Assembly (NCBI GenBank): GCA_937958145.1
Contig: CALGOE010000077.1
Coordinates: 1-13,391, forward strand
Reading direction: 5' to 3'
DNA length: 13,391 nt
DNA from: an uncultured Desulfobacca sp.
GTDB lineage: Bacteria; Desulfobacterota; Desulfobaccia; Desulfobaccales; Desulfobaccaceae
Shown here: in pieces, positions 1 through 5,838 of the stretch
Numbering within the stretch: position 1 is the stretch's first letter
Layout: each line of letters begins with the position of its first letter
Notes under the pieces: generated by a model
The model's input: the letters and a program-made list of their open reading frames with translations, nothing else
Databases searched by the model: none
Told to the model about the DNA's origin: nothing
Translations under genes and position numbers: made by a program

Positions 1-141
1 GAAATGGTCATGCCGGGCGACAACGTGGCCATCGAGGTCCACCTCATCACCCCCGTGGCCCTGGAAAAAGAACTGCGTTTTGCCATCCGGGAAGGCGGCC
101 GCACCGTGGGCGCCGGCGTCGTCACCGAGATCATTGAATAA
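1..141 (+). CDS. tuf: Elongation factor Tu, C-terminal fragment (cut by window start)
   Basis: This is the last 46 codons of EF-Tu, the GTPase that carries aminoacyl-tRNA to the ribosomal A site. The reading frame is open from base 1 and ends at TAA 139-141. The visible protein has the hallmark domain 3 ending: EMVMPGDN, a beta strand around LITPVALEKELRFAIREGG, then RTVGAGVVTEIIE. The N-terminal GTPase domain lies outside the window. The gene lies 13 nt upstream of rpsJ, the usual position when tuf ends the str operon, so str and S10 genes may be co-transcribed. No terminator or promoter is visible in the 13-nt gap. Identification is essentially certain; only completeness is unknown. Confidence 0.97.
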   Translation, partial: EMVMPGDNVAIEVHLITPVALEKELRFAIREGGRTVGAGVVTEIIE

Positions 142-154
142 TTCAGGATGACCC

Positions 155-463
155 ATGATTACCCATAAGATTCGCATCCGCTTAAGATCATTCGATCATA
201 AACTCTTGGATCAATCCGTCGGTGAGATTGTGGACACCGCCCGGCGCACTGGCGCCCGGGTGGCCGGTCCCATCCCCTTGCCCACAGATATTAATAAATT
301 CTGTGTGTTGCGCTCCCCCCACGTGGACAAAAAATCCCGGGAGCAATTTGAGATCCGGACTCACAAACGGTTATTGGATATTCTCGAACCGACGCAGCAG
401 ACCGTGGATGCGCTTATGAAACTGGATCTGGCCGCCGGAGTCGACGTTGAAATCAAGCTGTAA
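155..463 (+). CDS. rpsJ: 30S ribosomal protein S10
   Basis: S10 (102 aa; family usually 102-105) is a small-subunit head protein, and in many bacteria it also pairs with NusB in antitermination. Visible family blocks are the N-terminal IRIRLRSFDH, TARRTGARVAGPIPLPT, SPHVDKKSREQFEIRTHKRLLDI, and the C-terminal VDALMKLDLAAGVDVEIKL. The ATG at 155 has AGGA at 145-148 six bases upstream. The nearby ATG at 148 hits a stop after six codons and is not used. It follows tuf by 13 nt and is the first gene of the S10 cluster here. There is no long leader, so an E. coli-type L4 attenuation leader is absent. The 60-nt spacer to rplC holds two small inverted repeats. Confidence 0.98.
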   Translation: MITHKIRIRLRSFDHKLLDQSVGEIVDTARRTGARVAGPIPLPTDINKFCVLRSPHVDKKSREQFEIRTHKRLLDILEPTQQTVDALMKLDLAAGVDVEIKL

Positions 464-505
464 GGGCTGTCAGCCCGGCTCAGCTCCTGCCGGCGCCAGC
501 CTGAG
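464..505 (+). repeat. Two adjacent inverted repeats in the rpsJ-rplC spacer
   Basis: The first stem starts directly after the rpsJ stop codon: GGGCT (464-468), loop GTC, AGCCC (472-476). The second pairs CTCAG (479-483) with CTGAG (501-505), and inside it CTG (487-489) can pair with CAG (497-499). The rplC Shine-Dalgarno sequence lies 9 nt downstream. There is no U-tract, so this does not look like an intrinsic terminator. It may be an RNA stability or coupling element. The stems are short and their significance is uncertain. Confidence 0.5.
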
Positions 506-513
506 TGGATATT

Positions 514-517
514 GAGG
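514..517 (+). promoter_or_regulatory. Shine-Dalgarno that fixes the rplC start
   Basis: GAGG sits 6 nt before ATG 524. It overlaps the possible in-frame TTG at 512, which has no site of its own, so ATG 524 is the start. Confidence 0.8.
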
Positions 518-523
518 ACTATC

Positions 524-1147
524 ATGATTGGAAGGCTGTTGGGGAAAAAACTGGGCATGACCCGGATATTCGATGCCGAAGGCACGTCGTTGGCGGTTAC
601 CGTCATCGAGGCGGGACCGTGCTACGTGGTGCAGAAAAAAACCGCCGCCGTCGACGGCTACGACGCCGTCCAACTGGGCTTTATCCGCAAGCGGCTGGAT
701 AAATGCCCGAAACCGCTGCGGGGGCATTTTGAGAAGCACGGCTTCAAAAGCGGTTTCCGCTATCTCAAAGAGTTCCGGCTGGCTTCCGTCGAGGGCCTGG
801 AAGTGGGCCAGGAACTGGACGTCAGCCAGTTTGAGATCGGTCAGCGGATCAATGTCATCGGCTTCAGCAAAGGCCGGGGCTTTGCCGGGGTCATCAAACG
901 CTGGGGTTTCCAACGCGGTCCTGAGACCCACGGCTCCATGTCCCATCGCGCCCCCGGCTCCATCGGCGCCAGCGCCTATCCGTCCCGGGTCATCAAGGGC
1001 AAGAAGATGCCCGGCCGCATGGGCAATGCCCGGGTGACGGTGACGTCCCTGCAAGTGGTGGACGTCCGCCCGGAAAACAACCTGCTGTTGGTCAAGGGCG
1101 CCGTGCCGGGTGCACGCCACGGCCTGTTGCTGATCAAAAAGTCCTAA
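524..1147 (+). CDS. rplC: 50S ribosomal protein L3
   Basis: L3 (207 aa) binds 23S rRNA near the peptidyl-transferase centre and starts 50S assembly. The N-terminus MIGRLLGKKLGMTRIF is the family start, which argues for ATG 524 over an in-frame TTG at 512. The long loop that reaches toward the catalytic centre is seen at about residues 115-170: FSKGRGFAGVIKRWGF, HGSMSHRAPGSIG and KKMPGRMGN. The C-terminus NLLLVKGAVPGARHG is typical. Residue 149 after GSIG is Ala, where E. coli has Gln150, the PrmB methylation target, so that modification is not expected. The gene lies between rpsJ (60 nt) and rplD (19 nt). Confidence 0.97.
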   Translation: MIGRLLGKKLGMTRIFDAEGTSLAVTVIEAGPCYVVQKKTAAVDGYDAVQLGFIRKRLDKCPKPLRGHFEKHGFKSGFRYLKEFRLASVEGLEVGQELDVSQFEIGQRINVIGFSKGRGFAGVIKRWGFQRGPETHGSMSHRAPGSIGASAYPSRVIKGKKMPGRMGNARVTVTSLQVVDVRPENNLLLVKGAVPGARHGLLLIKKS

Positions 1148-1166
1148 GGGATAGTGGGGATTCGCC

Positions 1167-1790
1167 ATGCCTGTAGTTGATGTCTATGACGTGAATCGCA
1201 CCAAAGTGGGTGAAGCCACCTTGCGCGATGACATATTCAGCGTGCCGGTGCAGGGCCATATTCTGCATGAAGTGGTCACCATGCAACTGGCCTGTCGGCG
1301 GGCCGGCACCGCCTCCACCAAAGGCCGTTCCGAAGTCAGGGGCGGAGGGCGCAAACCCTGGCGGCAAAAAGGCACCGGTCGGGCCCGGGTCGGATCCATC
1401 CGCTCCCCTCTGTGGCGGGGCGGCGGCGTGGTCTTCGGCCCCAAACCCCGCAGCTATGCCTATAAGGTGCCCAAAAAAGTGCGTCGCCTGGCCCTCAAGA
1501 TGGCCCTCTCCAGTAAATTGGCCAACGGTCAGCTCCTGGTGCTGGATCAATACCCTTACACCGCCCCGAAGACCAAAGAATTCGTCAAGGTGTTGGAAAA
1601 TCTTGACATCCGCAAGGTCCTGTTCGTCACGGCCGGCGATGATGAGATTCTGACCCTGTCGTCACGCAATGTCCCGTATGTCCAGGTGCTGCCGACCGAA
1701 GGGCTGAACGTCTATGACATCCTGCGCTACGATTACCTGGTAGTCCTGCAACCGGCCATCAGCCGGATCGAAGAGAGGTTGGCGGCGTGA
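1167..1790 (+). CDS. rplD: 50S ribosomal protein L4
   Basis: L4 (207 aa) is an early 23S rRNA-binding protein whose extended loop lines the peptide exit tunnel. The loop is clear at about residues 53-97: GRSEVRGGGRKPWRQKGTGRARVGS, then SPLWRGGGVVFGPKPRSY. No deletion is seen in the tunnel-tip region linked to macrolide resistance in other species. The alpha/beta globular part follows, including LVLDQYPYTAPKTKEF and a YLVVLQPAISRIEERL end. ATG 1167 is preceded by GGGGA (1156-1160). The stop codon overlaps the rplW start (GTGA), implying translational coupling. In E. coli L4 represses this operon through a leader, but no comparable leader is present in this window. Confidence 0.97.
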   Translation: MPVVDVYDVNRTKVGEATLRDDIFSVPVQGHILHEVVTMQLACRRAGTASTKGRSEVRGGGRKPWRQKGTGRARVGSIRSPLWRGGGVVFGPKPRSYAYKVPKKVRRLALKMALSSKLANGQLLVLDQYPYTAPKTKEFVKVLENLDIRKVLFVTAGDDEILTLSSRNVPYVQVLPTEGLNVYDILRYDYLVVLQPAISRIEERLAA

Positions 1791-2077
1791 AAGCGTATCA
1801 TCATTTGATCAAAGGCCCGGTGGTGACGGAAAAAACCCTTCTCCAAAAAGAGAAGGCCAACCAGATCACCCTTAAGGTCGCCCCCACGGCCAATAAAATC
1901 GAGATCCGCAAAGCGGTGGAAGAGATTTTCAAGGTCAAAGTCCTGGCGGTCAACACCTGCCGTTACCAGGGCAAAAAGAAACGGCTGGGCCGCACCGAAG
2001 GCAAGCGCCCAGACTGGAAAAAGGCAATTATCACCCTGGCTCCGGGAGAAAAAGTCCCCTTCTTTGAAGGCGCCTAA
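1787..2077 (+). CDS. rplW: 50S ribosomal protein L23
   Basis: L23 (96 aa) sits at the exit of the peptide tunnel and docks trigger factor and SRP. Family features are the N-terminal YHHLIKGPVVTEKT, the basic helix region IEIRKAVEEIFKVKVLAVNT, and the flexible basic loop RYQGKKKRLGRTEGKRPDWKKAIITL. It starts with GTG inside the rplD stop (4-nt overlap). The GAGAGG site at 1773-1778, within rplD, is 8 nt upstream. No other start would preserve the family N-terminus. The C-terminus FFEGA is typical. A 51-nt spacer separates it from rplB. Confidence 0.96.
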   Translation: MKAYHHLIKGPVVTEKTLLQKEKANQITLKVAPTANKIEIRKAVEEIFKVKVLAVNTCRYQGKKKRLGRTEGKRPDWKKAIITLAPGEKVPFFEGA

Positions 2078-2097
2078 CCAGAGCACCGACATCCCAT

Positions 2098-2110
2098 GTC
2101 CCGACAGGAC
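2098..2110 (+). repeat. Short inverted repeat in the rplW-rplB spacer
   Basis: GTCC (2098-2101), loop CGACA, GGAC (2107-2110). It is only 4 bp and sits just before the rplB ribosome binding site. A competing pairing of TGTCC (2097-2101) with GGACA (2119-2123) would cover the Shine-Dalgarno. It is weak by itself and is listed because similar but stronger stems occur in other spacers. Confidence 0.25.
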
Positions 2111-2112
2111 CC

Positions 2113-2120
2113 GGGAGAGG
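2113..2120 (+). promoter_or_regulatory. Shine-Dalgarno that fixes the rplB start
   Basis: GGGAGAGG lies 8 nt before ATG 2129. The in-frame ATG at 2096 has no upstream site and would add 11 residues not seen in L2. Confidence 0.75.
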
Positions 2121-2128
2121 ACAGGATC

Positions 2129-2950
2129 ATGGCATTAATACAGAGAAAACCCACTTCCGCAGGCCGCCGTTTCCAGACGGGGCATGATTTTCAGGAAATT
2201 ACCAAGACCGAGCCGGAAAAAAGTCTGGTAATCTCTCTACCCAAATCCGGCGGTCGCAATAATGTCGGCCGGGTGACGGCCCGTCATCGCGGCGGCGGCC
2301 ATAAGCGCCTCTATCGGCTCATTGATTTCAAGCGCAAGAAAGAAGACGTCCCGGCCAAAGTGGCCAGCATCGAATACGACCCCAACCGCTCGGCCCGGAT
2401 CGCCCTGCTCCACTATGCCGATGGCGAAAAGAGCTATATCCTGGCCCCCATCGACCTGAAGGTGGGCGATACGGTCATTGCCAGCCCTTCGGCCGACATC
2501 AAACCGGGCAATGCCCTGCCTCTACGCAATATCCCTCTGGGCACCCTGGTCCATAATATCGAGCTGAAGCCTGGCAAAGGCGGGCAATTGGCCCGGTCCG
2601 CCGGAGCCGCGGCCCAGTTGGTGGCCAAAGAGGGCAACTATGCCCAGCTCCGGCTCCCCTCCGGCGAAGTGCGGCGGGTGCACGTCAATTGCAAGGCCAC
2701 CATCGGCCAGTTGAGCAATGTGGAACACGAAAACCTCTCCATCGGCAAGGCCGGTCGGAAACGGTGGCTGGGTCGCCGTCCCCATGTGCGGGGCGTGGCC
2801 ATGAACCCGGTGGATCATCCCATGGGCGGGGGTGAAGGGAAATCGTCCGGCGGCCGCCATCCCGTCACTCCTTGGGGCAAACCGACCAAGGGTTACAAGA
2901 CCCGCAAACCCAAAGAGAGTGACCGTTACATCATTAAACGTCGCAAATAA
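2129..2950 (+). CDS. rplB: 50S ribosomal protein L2
   Basis: L2 (273 aa, the same length as E. coli L2) is needed for subunit joining and lies close to the peptidyl-transferase centre. Family blocks are KPTSAGRRF at the N-terminus, KSGGRNNVGRVTARHRGGGHKRLYR, EYDPNRSARIALL, LKPGKGGQLARSAGAAAQ, and the C-terminal VRGVAMNPVDHPMGGGEG followed by GGRHPVTPWGKPTKGYKTR. His230 (mature His229 of E. coli, important for function) is kept. The second His of the HPHGGGEG motif is Met232 here. The start is ATG 2129, fixed by homology of the N-terminus and by GGGAGAGG. It follows rplW by 51 nt and precedes rpsS by 70 nt, in a spacer with an inverted repeat. Confidence 0.97.
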   Translation: MALIQRKPTSAGRRFQTGHDFQEITKTEPEKSLVISLPKSGGRNNVGRVTARHRGGGHKRLYRLIDFKRKKEDVPAKVASIEYDPNRSARIALLHYADGEKSYILAPIDLKVGDTVIASPSADIKPGNALPLRNIPLGTLVHNIELKPGKGGQLARSAGAAAQLVAKEGNYAQLRLPSGEVRRVHVNCKATIGQLSNVEHENLSIGKAGRKRWLGRRPHVRGVAMNPVDHPMGGGEGKSSGGRHPVTPWGKPTKGYKTRKPKESDRYIIKRRK

Positions 2951-2965
2951 GTAAGATGAGGCTGC

Positions 2966-3004
2966 CCACCATGCCCGGCCCTTCGGGTTCTGCCGGTGCG
3001 GTGG
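2966..3004 (+). repeat. Stem-loop in the rplB-rpsS spacer
   Basis: Two stacked stems: CCACC (2966-2970) with GGTGG (3000-3004), and CCGGC (2975-2979) with GCCGG (2992-2996). An extra GC/GC pairing (2973-2974 with 2998-2999) is possible between them. The 12-nt loop (2980-2991) contains TTCGGG. The structure ends 7 nt before the rpsS Shine-Dalgarno (3012-3016). There is no U-tract, so it is not an intrinsic terminator. A translational or stability role is inferred only. Confidence 0.55.
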
Positions 3005-3011
3005 CCGCCAC

Positions 3012-3016
3012 GGAGG
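3012..3016 (+). promoter_or_regulatory. Strong Shine-Dalgarno for the GTG start of rpsS
   Basis: GGAGG lies 4 nt before GTG 3021. A strong, close site supports the non-ATG start. Confidence 0.75.
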
Positions 3017-3020
3017 AAAC

Positions 3021-3305
3021 GTGCCGCGTTCACTGAAAAAAGGCCCCTATGTGCAGGAAAGTCTGTTGGTCAAAGTCTTAAAGGCCAAAGAGACCCAGGA
3101 TCGCAAGGTCATCAAAACCTGGTCCCGGCGTTCCACCATCACCCCGGATTTCGTCGGGTTGACCCTGGCAGTGCACAACGGCAAAAAATTTATCCCGGTC
3201 TTTGTGACTGAAAACATGGTCGGGCACAAATTAGGTGAATTTGCGCCGACGCGCACGTATTATGGTCATGCCGGGGCCAAGAAGACCAAGGTCAAAGGGA
3301 AATAA
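3021..3305 (+). CDS. rpsS: 30S ribosomal protein S19
   Basis: S19 (94 aa; family about 87-95) is a 30S head protein that forms a complex with S13 and contacts A-site tRNA. The start PRSLKKGPYV is exactly the family N-terminus, so GTG 3021 is the start. Further blocks are TWSRRSTITPDFVGLTLAVHNGKKFIPVFVTENMVGHKLGEFAPTR in outline, with YYGHAGAKKTKVKGK at the end. GGAGG at 3012-3016 provides a strong ribosome binding site. It is 70 nt after rplB and 35 nt before rplV. Confidence 0.97.
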   Translation: MPRSLKKGPYVQESLLVKVLKAKETQDRKVIKTWSRRSTITPDFVGLTLAVHNGKKFIPVFVTENMVGHKLGEFAPTRTYYGHAGAKKTKVKGK

Positions 3306-3313
3306 CGCTTACG

Positions 3314-3328
3314 GGCACCTGCGGTGCC
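3314..3328 (+). repeat. Perfect 6-bp stem-loop in the rpsS-rplV spacer
   Basis: GGCACC (3314-3319), loop TGC, GGTGCC (3323-3328). It fills almost half of the 35-nt spacer and ends 12 nt before the rplV ATG. The only Shine-Dalgarno-like bases, CAGG (3331-3334), come directly after the stem, so folding could affect access to them. No U-tract follows. Confidence 0.5.
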
Positions 3329-3340
3329 GACAGGTTCATT

Positions 3341-3676
3341 ATGGAAATTCGAGCTCAAGCCAAATACGTTCGCATCTCGCCCCAGAAAGCCCGTCTGGTG
3401 ACCAGAGCCATTCACAATAAAAAGGTGGAAGAGGCCCTGGCGGTATTGCAGTTTATCCCCAAAAAGGCGGCGCGCCTGGTGCGGCGGGTAGTGGCTTCGG
3501 CCGTGGCCAATGCCTCCCAGCGGCCCCAGATTGATGTGGATAGCCTGTACATCAAAAGGGTTTATGTGGATGGCGGACCGTCGGCTAAACGCTACATGTC
3601 CCGGGCCATGGGGCGGGTCAACCGGATCATCAAACGCACCAGCCATATTACTGTGGTATTGGCCGAAAAAGAATAA
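3341..3676 (+). CDS. rplV: 50S ribosomal protein L22
   Basis: L22 (111 aa; family about 110-120) binds all six 23S rRNA domains and its beta-hairpin lines the exit tunnel. Seen: the N-terminal AKYVRISPQKARLV, a helix region KVEEALAVLQFIPKKAARLV, and the tunnel hairpin at about residues 78-97 (GGPSAKRYMSRAMGRVNRI) ending in IKRTSHI. The hairpin is full length, with none of the deletions tied to macrolide resistance elsewhere. ATG 3341 has only a weak CAGG site (3331-3334) right after a stem-loop. A 107-nt spacer follows before rpsC. Confidence 0.97.
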   Translation: MEIRAQAKYVRISPQKARLVTRAIHNKKVEEALAVLQFIPKKAARLVRRVVASAVANASQRPQIDVDSLYIKRVYVDGGPSAKRYMSRAMGRVNRIIKRTSHITVVLAEKE

Positions 3677-3688
3677 AATTCGAGGATG

Positions 3689-3767
3689 TGGCCGGGCGCC
3701 AGGACAGCAACACCGGTCAGATGCTCGCGACTAACCTAGCACGCATGACAACGCCTTGGCGTCGTTG
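3689..3767 (+). repeat. rplV-rpsC spacer with several small inverted repeats
   Basis: This 107-nt spacer (3677-3783) is long for the S10 cluster. It holds TGGC (3689-3692) pairing with GCCA (3698-3701), and near its end two mutually exclusive pairings: ACGC (3751-3754) with GCGT (3759-3762) around CTTG, or CAACG (3749-3753) with CGTTG (3763-3767). The last stem ends 5 nt before the rpsC AGGAGG. No convincing coding sequence or promoter is seen in the spacer. Each stem is short. Confidence 0.35.
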
Positions 3768-3772
3768 GCAAT

Positions 3773-3778
3773 AGGAGG
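3773..3778 (+). promoter_or_regulatory. Consensus Shine-Dalgarno for the TTG start of rpsC
   Basis: AGGAGG lies 5 nt before TTG 3784, a near-consensus match that supports use of the rare start codon. Confidence 0.85.
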
Positions 3779-3783
3779 ATCGC

Positions 3784-4434
3784 TTGGGACAAAAAGTTCA
3801 CCCTGTGGGTTTTCGGTTGGGAAGTTACCGCCGCTGGCATTCCTACTGGTTTGCCCGGAAGAACTTTGCCGCTCTGTTGATCGAAGATCAAAAGATCCGC
3901 AAATTCATCAAGAATGAAAAAGAGTTGCACGGCGCCGGGATCGCAGCCGTGGATATTGAACGGGCCGCAAACAAGGTCAAAATCAAGATCCACACCTCCC
4001 GGCCGGGCATCGTCATCGGGCAGAAGGGCCGGAAAATCGAGGAACTCCGCCAGAAACTGGAAAAACTGGTGGGGCGGGAACTGATCGTCGATATTCACGA
4101 AGTCCGGAAACCGGAACTGAATGCCCAATTGGTCGCCGAAAACATCGCCCTGCAGTTGGAACGCCGGGTGGCCTTCCGCCGGGCCATGAAAAAGGCGGTG
4201 GGTCAGGCCATGAAATTCGGCGCCCAGGGGATCAAAGTCAGGGTGGCCGGACGTCTGGGCGGCGCCGAAATGGCCCGGAAAGAATGGTACCGGGAAGGCC
4301 GGGTGCCCCTGCATACCCTCCGGGCTGATATTGACTACGGGATGGCCGAAGCCCGGACAACCTACGGCGTTATCGGGGTCAAAGCCTGGATCTTTAAAGG
4401 GGAAATATTACCGGAAGAGCGGTTGGCCCTCTAA
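3784..4434 (+). CDS. rpsC: 30S ribosomal protein S3
   Basis: S3 (216 aa; family about 205-240) forms part of the mRNA entry channel of the 30S subunit. The N-terminus GQKVHPVGFRLG is the family start, so translation begins at TTG 3784, helped by AGGAGG. The type-2 KH domain carries the GxxG loop in SRPGIVIGQKGRKIEELRQ (residues 72-90). The C-terminal S3 domain includes GQAMKFGAQGIKVRVAGRLGG, AEMARKEWYREGRVPLHTLRAD in outline, and YGVIGVKAWIFKGE. It lies 107 nt downstream of rplV and 36 nt upstream of rplP. Confidence 0.97.
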   Translation: MGQKVHPVGFRLGSYRRWHSYWFARKNFAALLIEDQKIRKFIKNEKELHGAGIAAVDIERAANKVKIKIHTSRPGIVIGQKGRKIEELRQKLEKLVGRELIVDIHEVRKPELNAQLVAENIALQLERRVAFRRAMKKAVGQAMKFGAQGIKVRVAGRLGGAEMARKEWYREGRVPLHTLRADIDYGMAEARTTYGVIGVKAWIFKGEILPEERLAL

Positions 4435-4470
4435 GCGGCCGGTCGCCGACGGAAAGAATGGAATAGACCC

Positions 4471-4887
4471 ATGTTAAGTCCAAAACGAGTAAAATTCCGG
4501 AAACAACAAAAGGGGCGGATGCGGGGCAAAGCCTCCCGGGGCAACTTCGTGGCCTTCGGCACCTATGGCCTCCAGGCCCAGGAGTGCGGCTACCTGACCT
4601 CCCAACAGATCGAGGCCGCCCGTATCGCCATGACCCGATACGTCAAACGGGGCGGCCAGATCTGGATCAGAATCTTTCCGGACAAACCCTTCACCCGGAA
4701 ACCGGCCGAAACCCGGATGGGGAAAGGCAAAGGCAGCCCCGAGGGTTGGGTCGCGGTCATCCGGCCGGGGCGGATTCTCTATGAAATGGCCGGCGTGCCC
4801 GAAGACGTCGCCAAAGAAGCCCTGCGGCTGGCCAGCCATAAACTTCCCATCAAGACCAAATTTGTGGCGCGGGAGGAAGGGAAATGA
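4471..4887 (+). CDS. rplP: 50S ribosomal protein L16
   Basis: L16 (138 aa; family about 136-144) helps shape the A site and is a late assembly protein. Family blocks are MLSPKRVKFRKQQKGRMRG, TYGLQAQECGYLTSQQIEAAR, and KPAETRMGKGKG followed by WVAVIRPGRILYEMAGVPE. Arg82 matches E. coli Arg81, the residue that is hydroxylated in some bacteria; whether that occurs here cannot be told. ATG 4471 is chosen by the family N-terminus; the upstream GGAATAG gives only a poor Shine-Dalgarno match. Its TGA overlaps the rpmC ATG (ATGA), so the two are probably translationally coupled. Confidence 0.97.
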   Translation: MLSPKRVKFRKQQKGRMRGKASRGNFVAFGTYGLQAQECGYLTSQQIEAARIAMTRYVKRGGQIWIRIFPDKPFTRKPAETRMGKGKGSPEGWVAVIRPGRILYEMAGVPEDVAKEALRLASHKLPIKTKFVAREEGK

Positions 4888-5087
4888 AAGCCGCTGACCT
4901 GCGGGAACTCACCGCCGAAGAATTACAGGCCAAACTCAAAGAATTGGAAGAGGAACTCTTTAATCTCCGCTTCCAGTTGGCCAGTCAACAGTTGGAAAAT
5001 ACCGCCCGTCTGAAGGAGTCGCGTCGGGATATCGCCCGCGTCCAGACCGTGCTGCGGGAAAAGGCCCGGCAAGCCCTGCAACCCTAA
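4884..5087 (+). CDS. rpmC: 50S ribosomal protein L29
   Basis: L29 (67 aa; family about 60-72) sits near the tunnel exit beside L23. The protein is two antiparallel helices: LRELTAEELQAKLKELEEEL, then FNLRFQLASQQLENTARLKE with the family signature, and a second helix RRDIARVQTVLREKA. It begins at ATG 4884 inside the rplP stop (4-nt overlap). GGAGG at 4872-4876, within rplP, lies 7 nt upstream. It is followed by rpsQ after 34 nt. Confidence 0.95.
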   Translation: MKAADLRELTAEELQAKLKELEEELFNLRFQLASQQLENTARLKESRRDIARVQTVLREKARQALQP

Positions 5088-5121
5088 GGACTGCTGAACG
5101 CCAGAGGCAGAGAGAATTCGT

Positions 5122-5382
5122 ATGAGTGAAGAACGTGGCAATCGCAAGACCTTAACCGGCATCGTCGTCAGTGATAAAATGGACAAGACCGTGGTCGTCC
5201 GGGTGGAACGGCTCGTCCGGCACCCCATCTACCATAAGACGGTGAAGAGACGGAAAAAATTCAAAGCCCACGATGAAGCCAATCAGTGCGGGGTGGGCGA
5301 TAAGGTAGTGATCATCGAATCTCGTCCTCTGAGCCGGGATAAACGGTGGCGGGTCAAAGAGATACTGGCCAAGGCCCTTTAG
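5122..5382 (+). CDS. rpsQ: 30S ribosomal protein S17
   Basis: S17 (86 aa; family about 80-90) is an early-binding OB-fold protein of the 30S body. Seen: LTGIVVSDKMDKTVVVRVER, the signature HPIYHKTVKRRKKFKAHDE, then GVGDKVVIIESRPLSRDKRWRV in outline. ATG 5122 is preceded by AGAGGCAGAGAGA, a purine-rich but non-consensus ribosome binding site. It closes the S10-type gene set; the next gene, rplN, would start the spc set in E. coli terms. The 79-nt spacer after it carries a clear stem-loop but no convincing promoter. Confidence 0.96.
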   Translation: MSEERGNRKTLTGIVVSDKMDKTVVVRVERLVRHPIYHKTVKRRKKFKAHDEANQCGVGDKVVIIESRPLSRDKRWRVKEILAKAL

Positions 5383-5414
5383 ATCGGGGTGTTGGCGTCA
5401 GATAAGCAACCCAA

Positions 5415-5442
5415 AGCTTGCGCCGGCAGCATCGGCCAAGCT
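5415..5442 (+). repeat. Stem-loop in the rpsQ-rplN spacer (S10/spc junction)
   Basis: AGCTTG (5415-5420) pairs with CAAGCT (5437-5442), and GCCG (5422-5425) with CGGC (5433-5436). There is one bulged C (5421) and a 7-nt loop GCAGCAT. That makes 10 bp in all. It lies at the boundary that separates two operons in E. coli. No U-tract follows, so a Rho-independent terminator is unlikely. The rplN GAAGGT site is 8 nt downstream. Confidence 0.6.
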
Positions 5443-5461
5443 CAGGAAGTGAAGGTCGGTT

Positions 5462-5830
5462 ATGATTCAGGTTCAGACCAAATTAAATGTCGCGGATAAT
5501 TCCGGAGCCAAGCAGCTCCAGTGCATTCGCGTCCTGGGAGGCACCAGACGCCGCTATGCCCGGGTCGGCGACATCATCATCGTTTCGGTGAAAGAGGCGC
5601 TGCCCAACTCCAAGGTGAAAAAGGGCGATGTCAAACGGGCGGTGGTTGTCCGCACCATCAAAGAAACCCGGCGTCCGGATGGCTCTTACATACGATTTTC
5701 CGATAACTCGGCGGTCTTGATCAATCCCGCCGGCGAGCCCATCGGAACCCGCATCTTCGGGCCGGTGGCCCGGGAATTGCGGGCCAAACGGTTCATGAAA
5801 ATCATCTCCTTGGCTCCAGAAGTCTTATAG
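5462..5830 (+). CDS. rplN: 50S ribosomal protein L14
   Basis: L14 (122 aa, the common family length) lies on the 50S face that contacts the 30S subunit. The family start MIQVQTKLNVADNSGAKQL fixes ATG 5462. Also seen are CIRVLGGTRRRYARVGDII, VKEALPNSKVKKGDVKRAVVVRT in outline, and the C-terminal GTRIFGPVARELR with the end MKIISLAPEVL. GAAGGT (5451-5456) precedes the start. It is separated from rpsQ by 79 nt but from rplX by only 8 nt, and the rplX ribosome binding site overlaps its TAG stop. Confidence 0.97.
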   Translation: MIQVQTKLNVADNSGAKQLQCIRVLGGTRRRYARVGDIIIVSVKEALPNSKVKKGDVKRAVVVRTIKETRRPDGSYIRFSDNSAVLINPAGEPIGTRIFGPVARELRAKRFMKIISLAPEVL

Positions 5831-5838
5831 GTGTACTT

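Noticed and set aside
470..1168. 232-codon minus-strand frame opposite rplC, and similar long antisense frames elsewhere
   Set aside because: Composition reflects the complementary strand of conserved ribosomal genes; no family resemblance.
2096..2128. Upstream in-frame ATG that would extend L2 by 11 residues
   Set aside because: No ribosome binding site before it; the extension is absent from the L2 family, while ATG 2129 has GGGAGAGG.
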